Source of the DNA: JALCOL01 sp022649665
GTDB lineage: Bacteria; Bacillota; Bacilli; Lactobacillales; Enterococcaceae
DNA: 64,000 bases
Assembly: GCA_030372335.1 (NCBI GenBank)
Contig: JAUDCW010000001.1
Direction: 5' to 3' (one strand)
The stretch's first letter is position 1. Each line of letters begins with the position of its first letter. The translations under genes and the position numbers were made by a program. A model generated the notes under the pieces. That model made no database searches and was not told the DNA's origin. It saw nothing but the letters and a program-made list of their open reading frames with translations. This document shows positions 1 through 9,307 of the stretch, one piece after another.

Positions 1-80
1 GATCCAAGGGCTTATTTTTCAAGATCATTCCATTCTCCGCGCAGGAAAAATTGCTTAAAAGGATCCATTTTCTTGAAATA

Positions 81-117
81 AAAAATCCCAAGCGGGCGTT
101 TCTGCTCGCTTGGGATC
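81..117 (-). terminator. Rho-independent terminator, outer of a tandem pair
   Basis: A 13-bp stem (85-97 against 104-116, one mismatch) with a six-base loop is followed on the minus strand by a T-rich run. It lies about 55 bp beyond the glyA terminator with no gene between, so it is a back-up terminator or belongs to a leader of the next gene outside the window. Confidence 0.7.
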
Positions 118-169
118 CACTACATTTTATTCAGTTTGAAAGCTCACCAACACTATTTGACGAAGAACC

Positions 170-207
170 AAAAAACAGCCATTCGGACTCGATCTGAATG
201 GCTGTTT
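170..207 (-). terminator. Terminator of the tdk-prfA-prmC-tsaC-glyA operon
   Basis: A perfect 12-bp inverted repeat (about 173-185 and 196-207) directly after the glyA stop codon is followed on the minus strand by a run of T. It is a standard intrinsic terminator. Confidence 0.85.
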
Positions 208-210
208 CGC

Positions 211-1464
211 TTAATGTTCCCGGTATAATGGATGCGATTGTGTCAAATCAAGCACTTCCCCGGAAATTTGTTCCAATACTTCCGGATTCTCCGCGTTTTC
301 CAGCGTTTTGACGATCAATTCAGCGACTTTCGCGGCATCTCTTTCATCAAAATGCCGAGTCGTGATCGCTGCAGTGCCGACACGGATCCCGCTCGTCTTG
401 AATGGCGAGAGTTTTTCATATGGAATGCTGTTTTTGTTGACAGTGATGTGGACTTGATCAAGCAGCTTTTCAGCTTCTTTGCCGTTCAAACCGAAGTCGG
501 TCACTTCAACAAGCATCACATGGTTATCAGTTCCGCCGCTGACCAATCGGGCTTTATCGGCCGCTTTAAATACTCTTGCCATTGCTTGCGCATTTTTGAT
601 GATTTGCGCGGCGTAATCTTTAAATGAAGGGTCGAGTGCTTCGCGGAAGGCGACCGCTTTGGCTGCGATCACGTGTTCAAGCGGTCCGCCTTGGTTTCCA
701 GGGAAAACCGCTGAGTTGATCTTTTTCGCCAATGCTTCATCATTGGTCAAGATCATCCCGCCGCGCGGTCCGCGCAATGTTTTATGGGTCGTCGTTGTCG
801 TGATATCCGCATAAGGGACCGGTGACGGATGGAGCCCGGCCGCTACCAGACCGGCGATATGCGCCATGTCGACCATCAGTTTCGCGCCGACTTCATCAGC
901 GACTTTGCGGAATTCTTCAAAATCGATGATGCGGCTGTAAGCCGATGCGCCGGCAACGATCAATTTGGGCTGATGTTCTTTGGCGAGCGCACGCACTTCG
1001 TCAAAGTCGATCAGTTCTGTTTTCGGATTGACTTTGTAGCCATAAAAATGATACCGCCGACCGCTGAAATTGACCGGTGAGCCGTGCGTCAAATGTCCGC
1101 CGCTCGCCAAATCCATCCCCAAGACGGTGTCGCCCGGTTCGATCAATGCTTCGTACGCTGCGGCATTCGCCTGCGAGCCGGAATGCGGCTGCACATTGGC
1201 AAATTTCGCGCCAAACAATAATTTCGCACGGTCGATCGCCAGATTTTCAACAACGTCGACAAATTCGCAGCCGCCGTAATAACGTTTGCCGGGATAGCCT
1301 TCTGCATATTTATTCGTCAATACGCTGCCTTGCGCTGCCATGACTTCTTTGGAGACAAAGTTTTCTGAAGCGATCAGCTCGACGTTGTCTTCCTGTCTTT
1401 TCTCTTCGTTTTGGATCGCGGTCCATAGATCTGGGTCATTGTCCATATATTTTGAATAATCCAC
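211..1464 (-). CDS. glyA: Serine hydroxymethyltransferase
   Basis: This is a PLP enzyme that interconverts serine and glycine and charges tetrahydrofolate with a one-carbon unit in the cytoplasm. The 417-aa length is typical. The PLP lysine is K228 in the motif TTTTTHKTLRGPRGG, and the N-terminal IASENF motif is at 31-36. The start is a GTG with GGGAG about ten bases upstream. It is the last gene of the tdk-prfA-prmC-tsaC-glyA block, an order widespread in lactic acid bacteria. A terminator follows immediately. Identification is from direct recognition of family motifs. Confidence 0.98.
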   Translation of the reverse strand: MDYSKYMDNDPDLWTAIQNEEKRQEDNVELIASENFVSKEVMAAQGSVLTNKYAEGYPGKRYYGGCEFVDVVENLAIDRAKLLFGAKFANVQPHSGSQANAAAYEALIEPGDTVLGMDLASGGHLTHGSPVNFSGRRYHFYGYKVNPKTELIDFDEVRALAKEHQPKLIVAGASAYSRIIDFEEFRKVADEVGAKLMVDMAHIAGLVAAGLHPSPVPYADITTTTTHKTLRGPRGGMILTNDEALAKKINSAVFPGNQGGPLEHVIAAKAVAFREALDPSFKDYAAQIIKNAQAMARVFKAADKARLVSGGTDNHVMLVEVTDFGLNGKEAEKLLDQVHITVNKNSIPYEKLSPFKTSGIRVGTAAITTRHFDERDAAKVAELIVKTLENAENPEVLEQISGEVLDLTQSHPLYREH

Positions 1465-1528
1465 TAAAAAATCGCTCCCTTCTTTTCTAATGATTGTATC
1501 ATAAATCTTTCATAAGGACTGTTCTTTT

Positions 1529-2542
1529 TCAATTATCGCGCGAAATAAATTTCCCGCCGGCGGCTTTTTTCAAGCGGTTCATGTAAGCCGCTCCCAGCCC
1601 TTTTTCAGGATAAGCTGCGGCCAAGATCACGTCGGTCTCCTCATCAAGGGCACGCAAGCCGGCGAACAAATTGCGTGCGGCCTCTTCGACAGTATCGTGC
1701 GGCGCCAGCTCGAACTGCACTGTCCCTGGAAAATGTTCCAAAATCGTCGCCGGCGCTAAAAATCCAATTTTTTTTCCCGGAAAAGCTGCCGCCGCTTGCT
1801 GCCAAACTTGCACATCACGCGGCACGATATAAACGTCAGCATTTGGTGAATAATGTTTGTATTTCATGCCAGGCGACTTTGGGACTTCTTTTTCATCGAC
1901 GAGATGGCGGTCGACCGCCACTGCGCCGATCACTTTTTCAAGCATTTCTCTCGTCACTTGCCCGGGGCGCAAAATCGTCGGCACTTCCCCGGAAAGATCA
2001 AGGACAGTCGACTCTACACCGATCTGCGTTTCGCCTGTGTCGAGGATCCCCGCGATCTTGCTGTTCAAATCATGATACACATGCTGCGCACTGGTCGGCG
2101 AGGGCTTGCCGGAAGTGTTCGCACTCGGACCGACCAGCGGATGACCGACTGCGCGGATCAATGCGAGTGTCGCCGCATTTTCGGGCATCCGGAAAGCGGC
2201 TGTTGAAAGGCCGCCGGTCACATCCAGTGAAAGCGCGCCCGGCTTGACCGGCAAGATCAGTGTCAAAGGTCCCGGCCAGAATGTTTCCGCCAATTTTTCG
2301 GCAGCCGGCGGGACTTTAGCGGCAAACGGTTTGACTTCAGCAAAAGAAGCAACATGGACGATCAATGGATTGTCACTCGGCCGGCCTTTAGCGCGATATA
2401 CTTGCTGCACCGCTTTTTCATTTGTCGCATCTGCCCCAAGACCGTAGACGGTCTCGGTCGGAAACGCGACCAGCTGACCAGCTTTCAAAAGGGCGGCCGC
2501 CTCATCGATCTCATTTGAAGTAAATATTTTTGTCTGGCTCAT
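1529..2542 (-). CDS. tsaC: L-threonylcarbamoyladenylate synthase, Sua5/YwlC type
   Basis: It makes threonylcarbamoyl-AMP from threonine, bicarbonate and ATP, the first step of t6A37 modification of ANN-decoding tRNAs. The N-terminal YrdC domain (about residues 10-200) shows the PTETVYGLGADA and KGRPSDNPL motifs. The extra C-terminal domain makes the protein 337 aa, as in Sua5 rather than the short E. coli TsaC. The start codon overlaps the prmC stop by 4 nt, so the two genes are probably translationally coupled. Its partner tsaE is elsewhere in this window (49732-50208). Confidence 0.95.
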   Translation of the reverse strand: MSQTKIFTSNEIDEAAALLKAGQLVAFPTETVYGLGADATNEKAVQQVYRAKGRPSDNPLIVHVASFAEVKPFAAKVPPAAEKLAETFWPGPLTLILPVKPGALSLDVTGGLSTAAFRMPENAATLALIRAVGHPLVGPSANTSGKPSPTSAQHVYHDLNSKIAGILDTGETQIGVESTVLDLSGEVPTILRPGQVTREMLEKVIGAVAVDRHLVDEKEVPKSPGMKYKHYSPNADVYIVPRDVQVWQQAAAAFPGKKIGFLAPATILEHFPGTVQFELAPHDTVEEAARNLFAGLRALDEETDVILAAAYPEKGLGAAYMNRLKKAAGGKFISRDN

Positions 2543-3390
2543 GCGTTCGACTCCTTTTCTGCACCGACGGAAATGATGCGGTCATTACCGCTCATGTCCG
2601 GGATGATCTTGATCGTGCGCTGCGGGAAGTATTCGCTGAATATTTCTTTGACCGCTTCTCCCTGCAAGTAGCCGATCTCCAAATAAAGTGTCCCATTTTG
2701 GGTCAAATAGTGCGGGGCGGCCTGCGCGATCCGCCGGTAAAACGCCAAGCCGTCCTCAGCAGCGAACAAAGCGCTTTGCGGCTCGAATTTTTTGACACTC
2801 GCATCCATTGCCGCAAGCTCTGAAGCGCCGATATAGGGCGGATTGGAAACGATCACATCAAACGGTCCGCGTGCTGCGGCGAACAAGTCGCCGGCCCGCC
2901 AAGTGACCTCACGGTGCAGGCGCTCGCCGTTTTGGCGCGCGACTGCGAGCGCTTGCGGCGAGAGATCGGTCGCCGTGATCTCCCACTCCGGGCGCTGCCC
3001 TTTAAGCGCAAGCGCGATGCAGCCGCTGCCGGTCCCGAGATCGATCAGCCGCAGCTTTTTTTCAGGATGTTCCTGCAAAACCCGTTCGACCAGCTCTTCG
3101 GTTTCCGGGCGCGGGATCAAGGTGTCTTCCGTGACCAGATATTCGTCCCCGTAAAAATCAGCATAGCCCAACAGATATTGCGGCGGATAATCCTCTGCCA
3201 AGCGCTTGAGGTCGCGCGTGAGCAGTTGCTGCTCATTTTCGGGGATCGCTTCCCGCATATGCAGGAGCCAGTCGGTCCGGTTCCAGCCTTTGCGGCCTAA
3301 AAAGACATAGAGCGCTGCCGCAGCATCTTTTCCTTGCGCATCTAAAAAAGAAGAAGCTCTTTTCAGAGCTTCAAAATATGTTTCACCCAT
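2539..3390 (-). CDS. prmC: Peptide chain release factor N5-glutamine methyltransferase
   Basis: This SAM-dependent methyltransferase modifies the glutamine of the GGQ loop of release factors 1 and 2. The 283-aa protein has an N-terminal helical domain, the SAM motif LIDLGTGSGCIAL at about 115-127, and the catalytic NPPY motif at 183-186. It overlaps prfA, whose product is its substrate, by 8 nt and tsaC by 4 nt, consistent with one coupled transcript. Confidence 0.97.
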   Translation of the reverse strand: MGETYFEALKRASSFLDAQGKDAAAALYVFLGRKGWNRTDWLLHMREAIPENEQQLLTRDLKRLAEDYPPQYLLGYADFYGDEYLVTEDTLIPRPETEELVERVLQEHPEKKLRLIDLGTGSGCIALALKGQRPEWEITATDLSPQALAVARQNGERLHREVTWRAGDLFAAARGPFDVIVSNPPYIGASELAAMDASVKKFEPQSALFAAEDGLAFYRRIAQAAPHYLTQNGTLYLEIGYLQGEAVKEIFSEYFPQRTIKIIPDMSGNDRIISVGAEKESNA

Positions 3391-4459
3391 TTTGGAGGGC
3401 CTCCAGTTTTGAGGTTTGATCGTAAAGGATCAGCGCATCGATGATCTCATCCAGCTCGCCGTTCAAGATCCGGTCGAGCTTTTGGATCGTAAGTCCGATC
3501 CGGTGATCAGTCACGCGGTTTTGCGGAAAATTGTACGTGCGGATCCGTTCAGAACGGTCGCCGGTACCGACGGCTGACTTCCGCTCGGCATCGTACTCGC
3601 TCTGCGCTTCATGCGCATAATAATCATAGACCCGCGTTTTCAAGACTTTCATCGCTTTTTCGCGGTTTTTGATCTGGGAGCGCTCATCCTGCATCGCCAC
3701 AACGATCCCTGTCGGCAAGTGCGTCAGACGGACGGCTGAAGCGGTCTTGTTGACGTGCTGCCCGCCAGCCCCGGAAGAATGATAAATATCGATCCGCAGA
3801 TCTTTGTCCTCGATCTCGACTTCGACATCTTCCGCTTCCGGCATCACGACCACTGTCGCCGTCGAAGTGTGGACCCGTCCTTGCGATTCGGTCGACGGTA
3901 CCCTTTGCACGCGGTGCGCGCCGGATTCGTATTTCAATTTTGAATAGACATTGTTGCCGGTGATCATGCAGGTCACTTCTTTATAGCCGCCGATATCGGT
4001 CGTATTTGCGCTCAAGATCTCAAACGTCCAGCCTTGTTTTTCGGCGTATTTTTGATACATCGAAAGCAGATCGCCCGCAAAGAGCGCTGCTTCGTCACCG
4101 CCGGCTGCTCCGCGGATCTCCATGATAATATTTTTGTCATCATTCGGATCGGTCGGGAGCATCAAAAATTTCATTTTTTCTTCGAGCGTTTCTTTTTCGC
4201 TTTTCAGCTCATTCAGCTCTTCTTTAGCCAGCTCTGCCAATTCATCGTCGCCGGAAGCGAGCATTTCTTCGTCATCTTTGATGCCTTTTTCAACTTCTTT
4301 ATACCGCCGATAGGTGCTCACTGTCTCGCGCAGCGAAGCTTCTTCTTTCGACAGTTCCATCAAGCGGTTCGTGTCGCTGATCACGTCCGGATCGCTCAGC
4401 AGTTCGCCAAGCTCTTCGTACCGATCTTCGACCGCTTGCAATTGATCAAATATCTCCAT
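3383..4459 (-). CDS. prfA: Peptide chain release factor 1
   Basis: RF1 recognises UAA and UAG stop codons and triggers peptide release. The GGQ motif sits in SSGAGGQHVNKTASA in the C-terminal half. I chose the ATG at 4459 (protein starting MEIFDQLQ, 358 aa) because AAAGGAG lies nine bases upstream; an in-frame codon 30 nt further upstream has no such site. The start overlaps the end of tdk by 14 nt, and the stop overlaps prmC. Confidence 0.97.
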   Translation of the reverse strand: MEIFDQLQAVEDRYEELGELLSDPDVISDTNRLMELSKEEASLRETVSTYRRYKEVEKGIKDDEEMLASGDDELAELAKEELNELKSEKETLEEKMKFLMLPTDPNDDKNIIMEIRGAAGGDEAALFAGDLLSMYQKYAEKQGWTFEILSANTTDIGGYKEVTCMITGNNVYSKLKYESGAHRVQRVPSTESQGRVHTSTATVVVMPEAEDVEVEIEDKDLRIDIYHSSGAGGQHVNKTASAVRLTHLPTGIVVAMQDERSQIKNREKAMKVLKTRVYDYYAHEAQSEYDAERKSAVGTGDRSERIRTYNFPQNRVTDHRIGLTIQKLDRILNGELDEIIDALILYDQTSKLEALQNG

Positions 4460-5066
4460 TCGATTTCTCTCCTTTGATTGCCTCTTCATCCACAGGCGGA
4501 TGAAAGTAATGATGACGGCACACTGGATAGTAGGCTTCGTTGCCGCCGATTTGGATCTGGGAGCCGGTATAGACCGGCTTGCCGTTGATATAGTGCAGAT
4601 TCATGATGGCTTTTTTGTGGCAGAACCAGCAGATCGTTTTGATCTCTTCGATCTTGTCGGCATAGATCAAAAGATTTTTCGAACCTTCGAAAAGCTCATT
4701 TCTGAAATCATTTTTCAAACCGAACGCCATGACCGGAACACCGAGATCATCGACGACGCGTGCCAATTCAAAAACATGTTCTTTTTTCAAAAACTGCGCT
4801 TCATCGACCAGAACACAGGCCGGTTTCTTTTCGAGCCCTTTGATCAGCGCAAAAATGTCGGTATCGTGATAGACCGGGATCGCCGGACGTCTCAAACCGA
4901 TCCGGCTTTCGATATAACCGACGCCTGCGCGCGTATCGATGCCGCTCGTCAAGAGGACGACGGATTTATTCTGTTCTTCATAGTTGTGTGCCACTTTCAA
5001 GATCTCGATCGTTTTGCCGCTGTTCATCGCGCCATATTTAAAAAATAATTGTGCCACCATTTTCAC
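4446..5066 (-). CDS. tdk: Thymidine kinase
   Basis: It phosphorylates thymidine to dTMP in nucleoside salvage. It is a type II enzyme of about 205 aa with the Walker A GAMNSGKT near residue 13, the lid and Walker B region DEAQFL, and a C-terminal zinc site formed by CWFC and CRHH. Translation could start at GTG 5066 or at ATG 5060. The GAGG sequence is well spaced for the GTG and AGGTG is close to the ATG, so the choice is open. It heads the operon running to glyA. Confidence 0.96.
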   Translation of the reverse strand: MKMVAQLFFKYGAMNSGKTIEILKVAHNYEEQNKSVVLLTSGIDTRAGVGYIESRIGLRRPAIPVYHDTDIFALIKGLEKKPACVLVDEAQFLKKEHVFELARVVDDLGVPVMAFGLKNDFRNELFEGSKNLLIYADKIEEIKTICWFCHKKAIMNLHYINGKPVYTGSQIQIGGNEAYYPVCRHHYFHPPVDEEAIKGEKSNGDI

Positions 5067-5272
5067 CTTTTCCTCGGATTCTTATGAGTAGATGCCCGAA
5101 GAATTTTAACACAAATTCGCTTTTTTTTCCATTATCTCTCCTTTGCGCTCCGCTGATATTCTTGCGTTTTCCTTGCAATTCAGGGCTTCCAACGCGAATC
5201 ATTAATTTTTTTGTTTTTTTATGCTATCATGAGTTAGCTTGCATAATTTGTATTAATTGGAGGAATTTTTCA

Positions 5273-6625
5273 ATGGGGCTAAGAAGTGGGCTCGCGATCC
5301 TGGTCGGCAAATCCAGCCAGTGGTTTTTAAAAACATTCACGAACGGCGGAAGTTCTTTGCCAGGCAAATTGGCGCTCAAGATCGATCCAAAAGTGCTCGA
5401 TACACTTGCCAAAAATTACAAAGTCGTCGTTGTGACCGGGACCAACGGCAAGACGCTGACGACCGCTCTCACGGTCAATATTTTAAAACAAGAAAATCCC
5501 GCCGTCTTGACGAATCCGACTGGCGCCAACATGGTGCAAGGGATCGTTTCGACTTTTCTCAAGGCTTCGCGCAAAAATCAAGGGCAGAAATTCGCTGTTC
5601 TTGAGATCGATGAGGCCTCGCTCAGCAAAGTAACGGAATATATCAAGCCTGAGCTGTTCGTTTTCACGAATATCTTCCGCGACCAGATGGACCGCTATGG
5701 CGAGATCTATACGACTTATGATATGATCGTCGAAGGCGCCGCCAAATCACCCAACGGCTTGATCTTGGCAAATGGCGACTCGCCGATCTTCAATTCAAAG
5801 GACACGGTCAACAAGCGCGTCTATTATGGCTTCGACCATCTGCCGGATAAAGAACAGATGGCGCACTACAATACCGATGGCGTTTTATGCCCGCGCTGCC
5901 ACCATATCCTGCACTATAAGATGATCACTTACGCCAATCTCGGCAAATACTACTGCCCGAACTGTGGCTTCCACCGGCCCGATCTGACGTACAAGCTGAC
6001 GAAAATCGAACAAATGGACGACCACAGTTCGACTTTTGTGATCGACGGCGAAGAGTATCATATCGAAGTCGGCGGCATGTATAATATCTATAATGCTCTG
6101 GCCGCAGCAGCTGTCGCGGAACACTACGGCATCCCCGCTCCTGCGATCCGAAAGGGGCTGGCTTATGACGAAAAAGTCTTCGGCCGCCAAGAAACTTTTA
6201 CGATCGGCGACAAACAGTGCACGCTGGTGCTCGTCAAAAATCCGGTCGGCTTGAATCAGGTCATTGATATGCTGACACTTGCGCATAAAAAATTCTCGCT
6301 CGTCTGTCTCTTGAATGCCAATTACGCTGACGGGATCGATGTCAGCTGGATCTGGGACGGCAATCAAGAAGCGCTCGCGAAACTCGACATCCCGCAAGTG
6401 ATCGCAGGCGGCGACCGTCACCGCGATATGGCGCTGCGCCTCAAAGTAGCAGGCTTTGCCCCTGATAAAATCACGGAGATCGCCGAACTTCCGCAAGTGA
6501 TCGAAGCGATCAAAAAGCTGCCGACGAAAGAAGTCTATATTTTATCGACTTATACCGCCGTTCTTGCGCTGCGCAAGGAATTGGCGAATCAAAAGATCAT
6601 CTCAGGAGGGATGAGCCATGAATAA
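5273..6625 (+). CDS. murT: Lipid II isoglutaminyl synthase, MurT subunit
   Basis: MurT with GatD amidates D-glutamate of lipid II to D-isoglutamine in Gram-positive peptidoglycan. The 450-aa protein is a Mur-ligase homologue with the ATP loop GTNGKT at 56-61, and a MurT-type zinc ribbon insertion with cysteines C206, C209, C228 and C231. The ATG at 5273 is chosen because TTGGAGG precedes it by nine bases; the reading frame is open further upstream but without a ribosome site. The last 8 nt overlap gatD, as expected for a two-subunit enzyme. Confidence 0.96.
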   Translation: MGLRSGLAILVGKSSQWFLKTFTNGGSSLPGKLALKIDPKVLDTLAKNYKVVVVTGTNGKTLTTALTVNILKQENPAVLTNPTGANMVQGIVSTFLKASRKNQGQKFAVLEIDEASLSKVTEYIKPELFVFTNIFRDQMDRYGEIYTTYDMIVEGAAKSPNGLILANGDSPIFNSKDTVNKRVYYGFDHLPDKEQMAHYNTDGVLCPRCHHILHYKMITYANLGKYYCPNCGFHRPDLTYKLTKIEQMDDHSSTFVIDGEEYHIEVGGMYNIYNALAAAAVAEHYGIPAPAIRKGLAYDEKVFGRQETFTIGDKQCTLVLVKNPVGLNQVIDMLTLAHKKFSLVCLLNANYADGIDVSWIWDGNQEALAKLDIPQVIAGGDRHRDMALRLKVAGFAPDKITEIAELPQVIEAIKKLPTKEVYILSTYTAVLALRKELANQKIISGGMSHE

Positions 6626-7334
6626 TGAGCACTATGTACTGCGAGTCTGCCACCTATATGGAAACCTTTTGAATACTTATGGCGACAACGGCAACATTCT
6701 CTTGCTGAAGTTTTTCGCTGAAAAGATGGGGATCACATTCGCCTCAAAGATCGTCAGCATTCATGAAGATTTTCAAGCAGCTGATTACGATTTGATCTTT
6801 TTCGGCGGCGGTCAAGATTTTGAGCAGCTGATCGTTTCTGAAGATATCCAAGAAAAGAAAGAAGAACTCAGCAAATATATCGAGCAAGACGGCGTGATGC
6901 TCGCGATCTGCGGCGGTTACCAACTCCTCGGCCACTATTACATGGGAGCGAACGGTGAAAAAATCCCGGGGATCGCTGCCTTGGATCATTACACGCTGAG
7001 TCAAGACCACCACCGCTTTATCGGCGACATCGAGATCAAAAATGGAGAGTTCGATGAAACTTATTACGGCTTTGAAAATCATAACGGGCGCACTTTTCTG
7101 GGCAACGACGAAAAGCCGCTCGGCAAAGTCCTTGAAGGCAACGGCAATAACGGCGAAGACCACACGGAAGGCTGCCACTACAAAAATGTCTTTGGTTCTT
7201 ATTTTCACGGACCGCTCTTGGCGCGCAATCCGATCATCGCGATCCGCCTGATCAAAACCGCCCTCGAAAAACGCTACGGCAAAGAAATGGTCGCAACCCT
7301 CCCAACCAATGAAGAACTATTGAAATTAGTCTAA
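6618..7334 (+). CDS. gatD: Lipid II isoglutaminyl synthase, GatD glutaminase subunit
   Basis: GatD is a class I glutamine amidotransferase-like subunit that supplies ammonia to MurT. The 238-aa protein carries the nucleophile C98 in AICGGYQ and a catalytic histidine H197 in SYFHGPLL. It overlaps murT by 8 nt. An AGGAGG-like sequence inside the murT end serves as ribosome site. A repeat element and a bidirectional terminator follow. Confidence 0.96.
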   Translation: MNNEHYVLRVCHLYGNLLNTYGDNGNILLLKFFAEKMGITFASKIVSIHEDFQAADYDLIFFGGGQDFEQLIVSEDIQEKKEELSKYIEQDGVMLAICGGYQLLGHYYMGANGEKIPGIAALDHYTLSQDHHRFIGDIEIKNGEFDETYYGFENHNGRTFLGNDEKPLGKVLEGNGNNGEDHTEGCHYKNVFGSYFHGPLLARNPIIAIRLIKTALEKRYGKEMVATLPTNEELLKLV

Positions 7335-7509
7335 GGCCGTGACAGAAGCGCTCAGCTTCGAGAAGTAAGAAGGAAAACAGCAGAGGTTGAGACAAAAGTG
7401 TCCAGCTTCGAGAAATAAGAAGAAAAATCCGAAAATAGTTTCTTATATTTTTGAGATTTTTCGGCTCCTAATCCGAAGAAGCTGCTTTTGAAACACCGTT
7501 TATTCGGAA
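7335..7509 (+). repeat. Copy R1 of a dispersed imperfect-palindrome repeat
   Basis: The stretch holds a 98-bp imperfect palindrome (7393-7490) that opens with CAAAAG and AGCTTC and closes with GAAGCT and CTTTTG, with inner arms GAAAAATC and GATTTTTC. A partial tandem copy of its left end lies at about 7340-7375. Close relatives are at 16340-16447 and, inverted, at 22914-23025. It lies between convergent genes just before a terminator. Confidence 0.8.
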
Positions 7510-7549
7510 AAAGAGGCTGGGACATGACTTTTGTCCCAGCCTCTTTTTT
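7510..7549. terminator. Bidirectional terminator between gatD and the 7561 gene
   Basis: A perfect 13-bp stem (AGAGGCTGGGACA against its complement) with a short loop is flanked by A and T runs on the two sides, so it can serve the converging transcripts from both strands. Confidence 0.85.
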
Positions 7550-7560
7550 CCTTTGTCTTT

Positions 7561-8259
7561 TTATTTTTCAAACGGTACCGTCAAAAGGCGCAAATCGCCG
7601 CCGATCTTGACTGCTTCCTGCGGCAAAAGGAGAAAAGCGCTGTATTCATTGAGCGGCCGCGGCTCGGCAGATTCACTCGTCAGCTCGCCTGCTCCGCCGA
7701 CAACAAAACAAGCCTGCGGGACTTCCGTGCGCACCCGGTAAGAGACGATCCCTGAAACTTCCCACTCTTCAAAAGCGAGTTTCCCTTTTTCATAGCGCGA
7801 CAAGCTGCCGCTGCGGACATTCTGCTGCGACGTTTTGAGCGTTTCCAGTGCAAATGGATATGCAAGGGTCTTGGCGAGTTCATTCACGTAAGCTTTCCCG
7901 AAAGTCGCCGGAATGATCGCGGCTTTTGTATGGTCCGGCAGAGCGAAAGGAGTATTTTTCCGCGCAAACAGCACTTGACCGCGGTACATCTCTTCGGTAC
8001 GCCACGGCAGCCGCAGACCGTTTTTCTTTTGGATCATTTGTTCCGGACGAGCAGCCAAGTGACCAAAGATCATCCGGCTCATGCGACGCGCAGCGACCAC
8101 ATAAATAAACGCATCTTCTGTCAAAACTTCCACTTGATACGGCATCGTGCCTTCGATCTGCCGGATCCCGCGCACTTCCGGAAAGAGCGGACCCTCTGTT
8201 TGATTGCGCACCGGAACATAACAACTTTTCTCAGTATCGTATTTCAACCAAATCGCCAA
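7561..8259 (-). CDS. Protein of unknown function
   Basis: I do not recognise this 232-aa protein. It is soluble by eye, rich in beta-type alternation, with no signal peptide, membrane segment or obvious catalytic motif. The start is a TTG with a strong AAGGAGGAG eight bases upstream. It begins 2 nt after the stop of the serine hydrolase gene and is the last gene of a VOC protein-hydrolase-unknown operon, so it may act with those two. Reality as a gene is well supported by the ribosome site, operon spacing and terminator; function is not. Confidence 0.8.
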   Translation of the reverse strand: MAIWLKYDTEKSCYVPVRNQTEGPLFPEVRGIRQIEGTMPYQVEVLTEDAFIYVVAARRMSRMIFGHLAARPEQMIQKKNGLRLPWRTEEMYRGQVLFARKNTPFALPDHTKAAIIPATFGKAYVNELAKTLAYPFALETLKTSQQNVRSGSLSRYEKGKLAFEEWEVSGIVSYRVRTEVPQACFVVGGAGELTSESAEPRPLNEYSAFLLLPQEAVKIGGDLRLLTVPFEK

Positions 8260-8261
8260 CT

Positions 8262-9293
8262 TTACTCTCCTCCTTGCTTTTCCGCTAAATAGCAGGCGAT
8301 CAGCTGATCGCGCTTTTGATTAAAATCTGGCCGGTCATCGACTGGATGGACTCGGTTCGTCAAAAGGATCAGCGCCTGCTGTTGAAAACTATCGATCATC
8401 AAAAGCGTTCCGGTGTACCCGGTATGGAACAAAACCGGCTGCTGCCGGCTGTCAAACGCCAAGCGCCATCCCCAGCTCCGCATGGCTCCCAGTTCGGAAT
8501 GATCATGATAAAGATCGCGAATCGTTTTTTCTTTTAAAAAGCTTCCCTGCGCCGTTTGACCAAAATCCAGCATCATCTGCGTGAATTTTTGGATCCCGGC
8601 TAAAGTCGCAAAGATCCCCGCATTTCCCGCATGGTCCCCCAAGATCCGTGCTTTCGGATCGTGAACGATGCCGCAAAGATTCGTGATCAAGCGGCCGCGA
8701 TTATCATAAAGCGGGATCGTCGGCACAGTCTGCTGCGGATCCGGATGGTACGTCATCGGTGCCGCAAGCGGTTTGAAAACGTTTTCATTAAACAACTCGG
8801 CAAGCACTCCTCCCCCAACGTGTTCAAGCGCCAAGCCTAGCAAGATAAACCCGGTGTCGGTATAACGAACCTGTTTGCGCCAATTCTCGCCCGCATGCAG
8901 TTCAAGATACGCCGCAATAAGCTCGTTTGCGGGCAGTGCATCACGCCGCGGAATATAGTCTTGGATATCGCTGCGGTGGGTCAACAAGTCGCGCAGCGTG
9001 ATCTTTGGATCAGCAAACTCCGGCAGATATGTTTGGAGCGTTGCGTCAAAATCGACTCGTCCGCTTTCTTTGAGCTTCAGCAGCAGCGTCAACGTGCCGA
9101 TCACTTTCGTCAAAGAAGCCAAATCAAAATATCGGTCCAGTTCTGTCGGCAGCGGAAAAGGCTTGACTTGCCGGTTCCCGACGGCTGTGATCTGCCACGC
9201 GCCCGCTTCAAAAAGCGCGAGGATCCCGCCCGGATACACCTGATTTTGGTAAAATGTCTCGAAAAGCTTTTTCGTTTGCCGGTATTCGCGCAC
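8262..9293 (-). CDS. Serine hydrolase, beta-lactamase class C / penicillin-binding protein-like
   Basis: The 343-aa protein shows the SxxK nucleophile motif S60-L-T-K63, a Y144-T-D in the position of the YxN motif, and HTG in place of KTG near residue 290. This matches the DD-peptidase/esterase EstB-like family (beta-lactamase domain). No signal peptide is visible, so a cytoplasmic esterase or peptidase role is more likely than cell wall work. The start is GTG with AAGGTGAG upstream. It is the middle gene of a three-gene operon. Confidence 0.85.
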   Translation of the reverse strand: MREYRQTKKLFETFYQNQVYPGGILALFEAGAWQITAVGNRQVKPFPLPTELDRYFDLASLTKVIGTLTLLLKLKESGRVDFDATLQTYLPEFADPKITLRDLLTHRSDIQDYIPRRDALPANELIAAYLELHAGENWRKQVRYTDTGFILLGLALEHVGGGVLAELFNENVFKPLAAPMTYHPDPQQTVPTIPLYDNRGRLITNLCGIVHDPKARILGDHAGNAGIFATLAGIQKFTQMMLDFGQTAQGSFLKEKTIRDLYHDHSELGAMRSWGWRLAFDSRQQPVLFHTGYTGTLLMIDSFQQQALILLTNRVHPVDDRPDFNQKRDQLIACYLAEKQGGE

Positions 9294-9307
9294 TTTCTCT
9301 CACCTTC

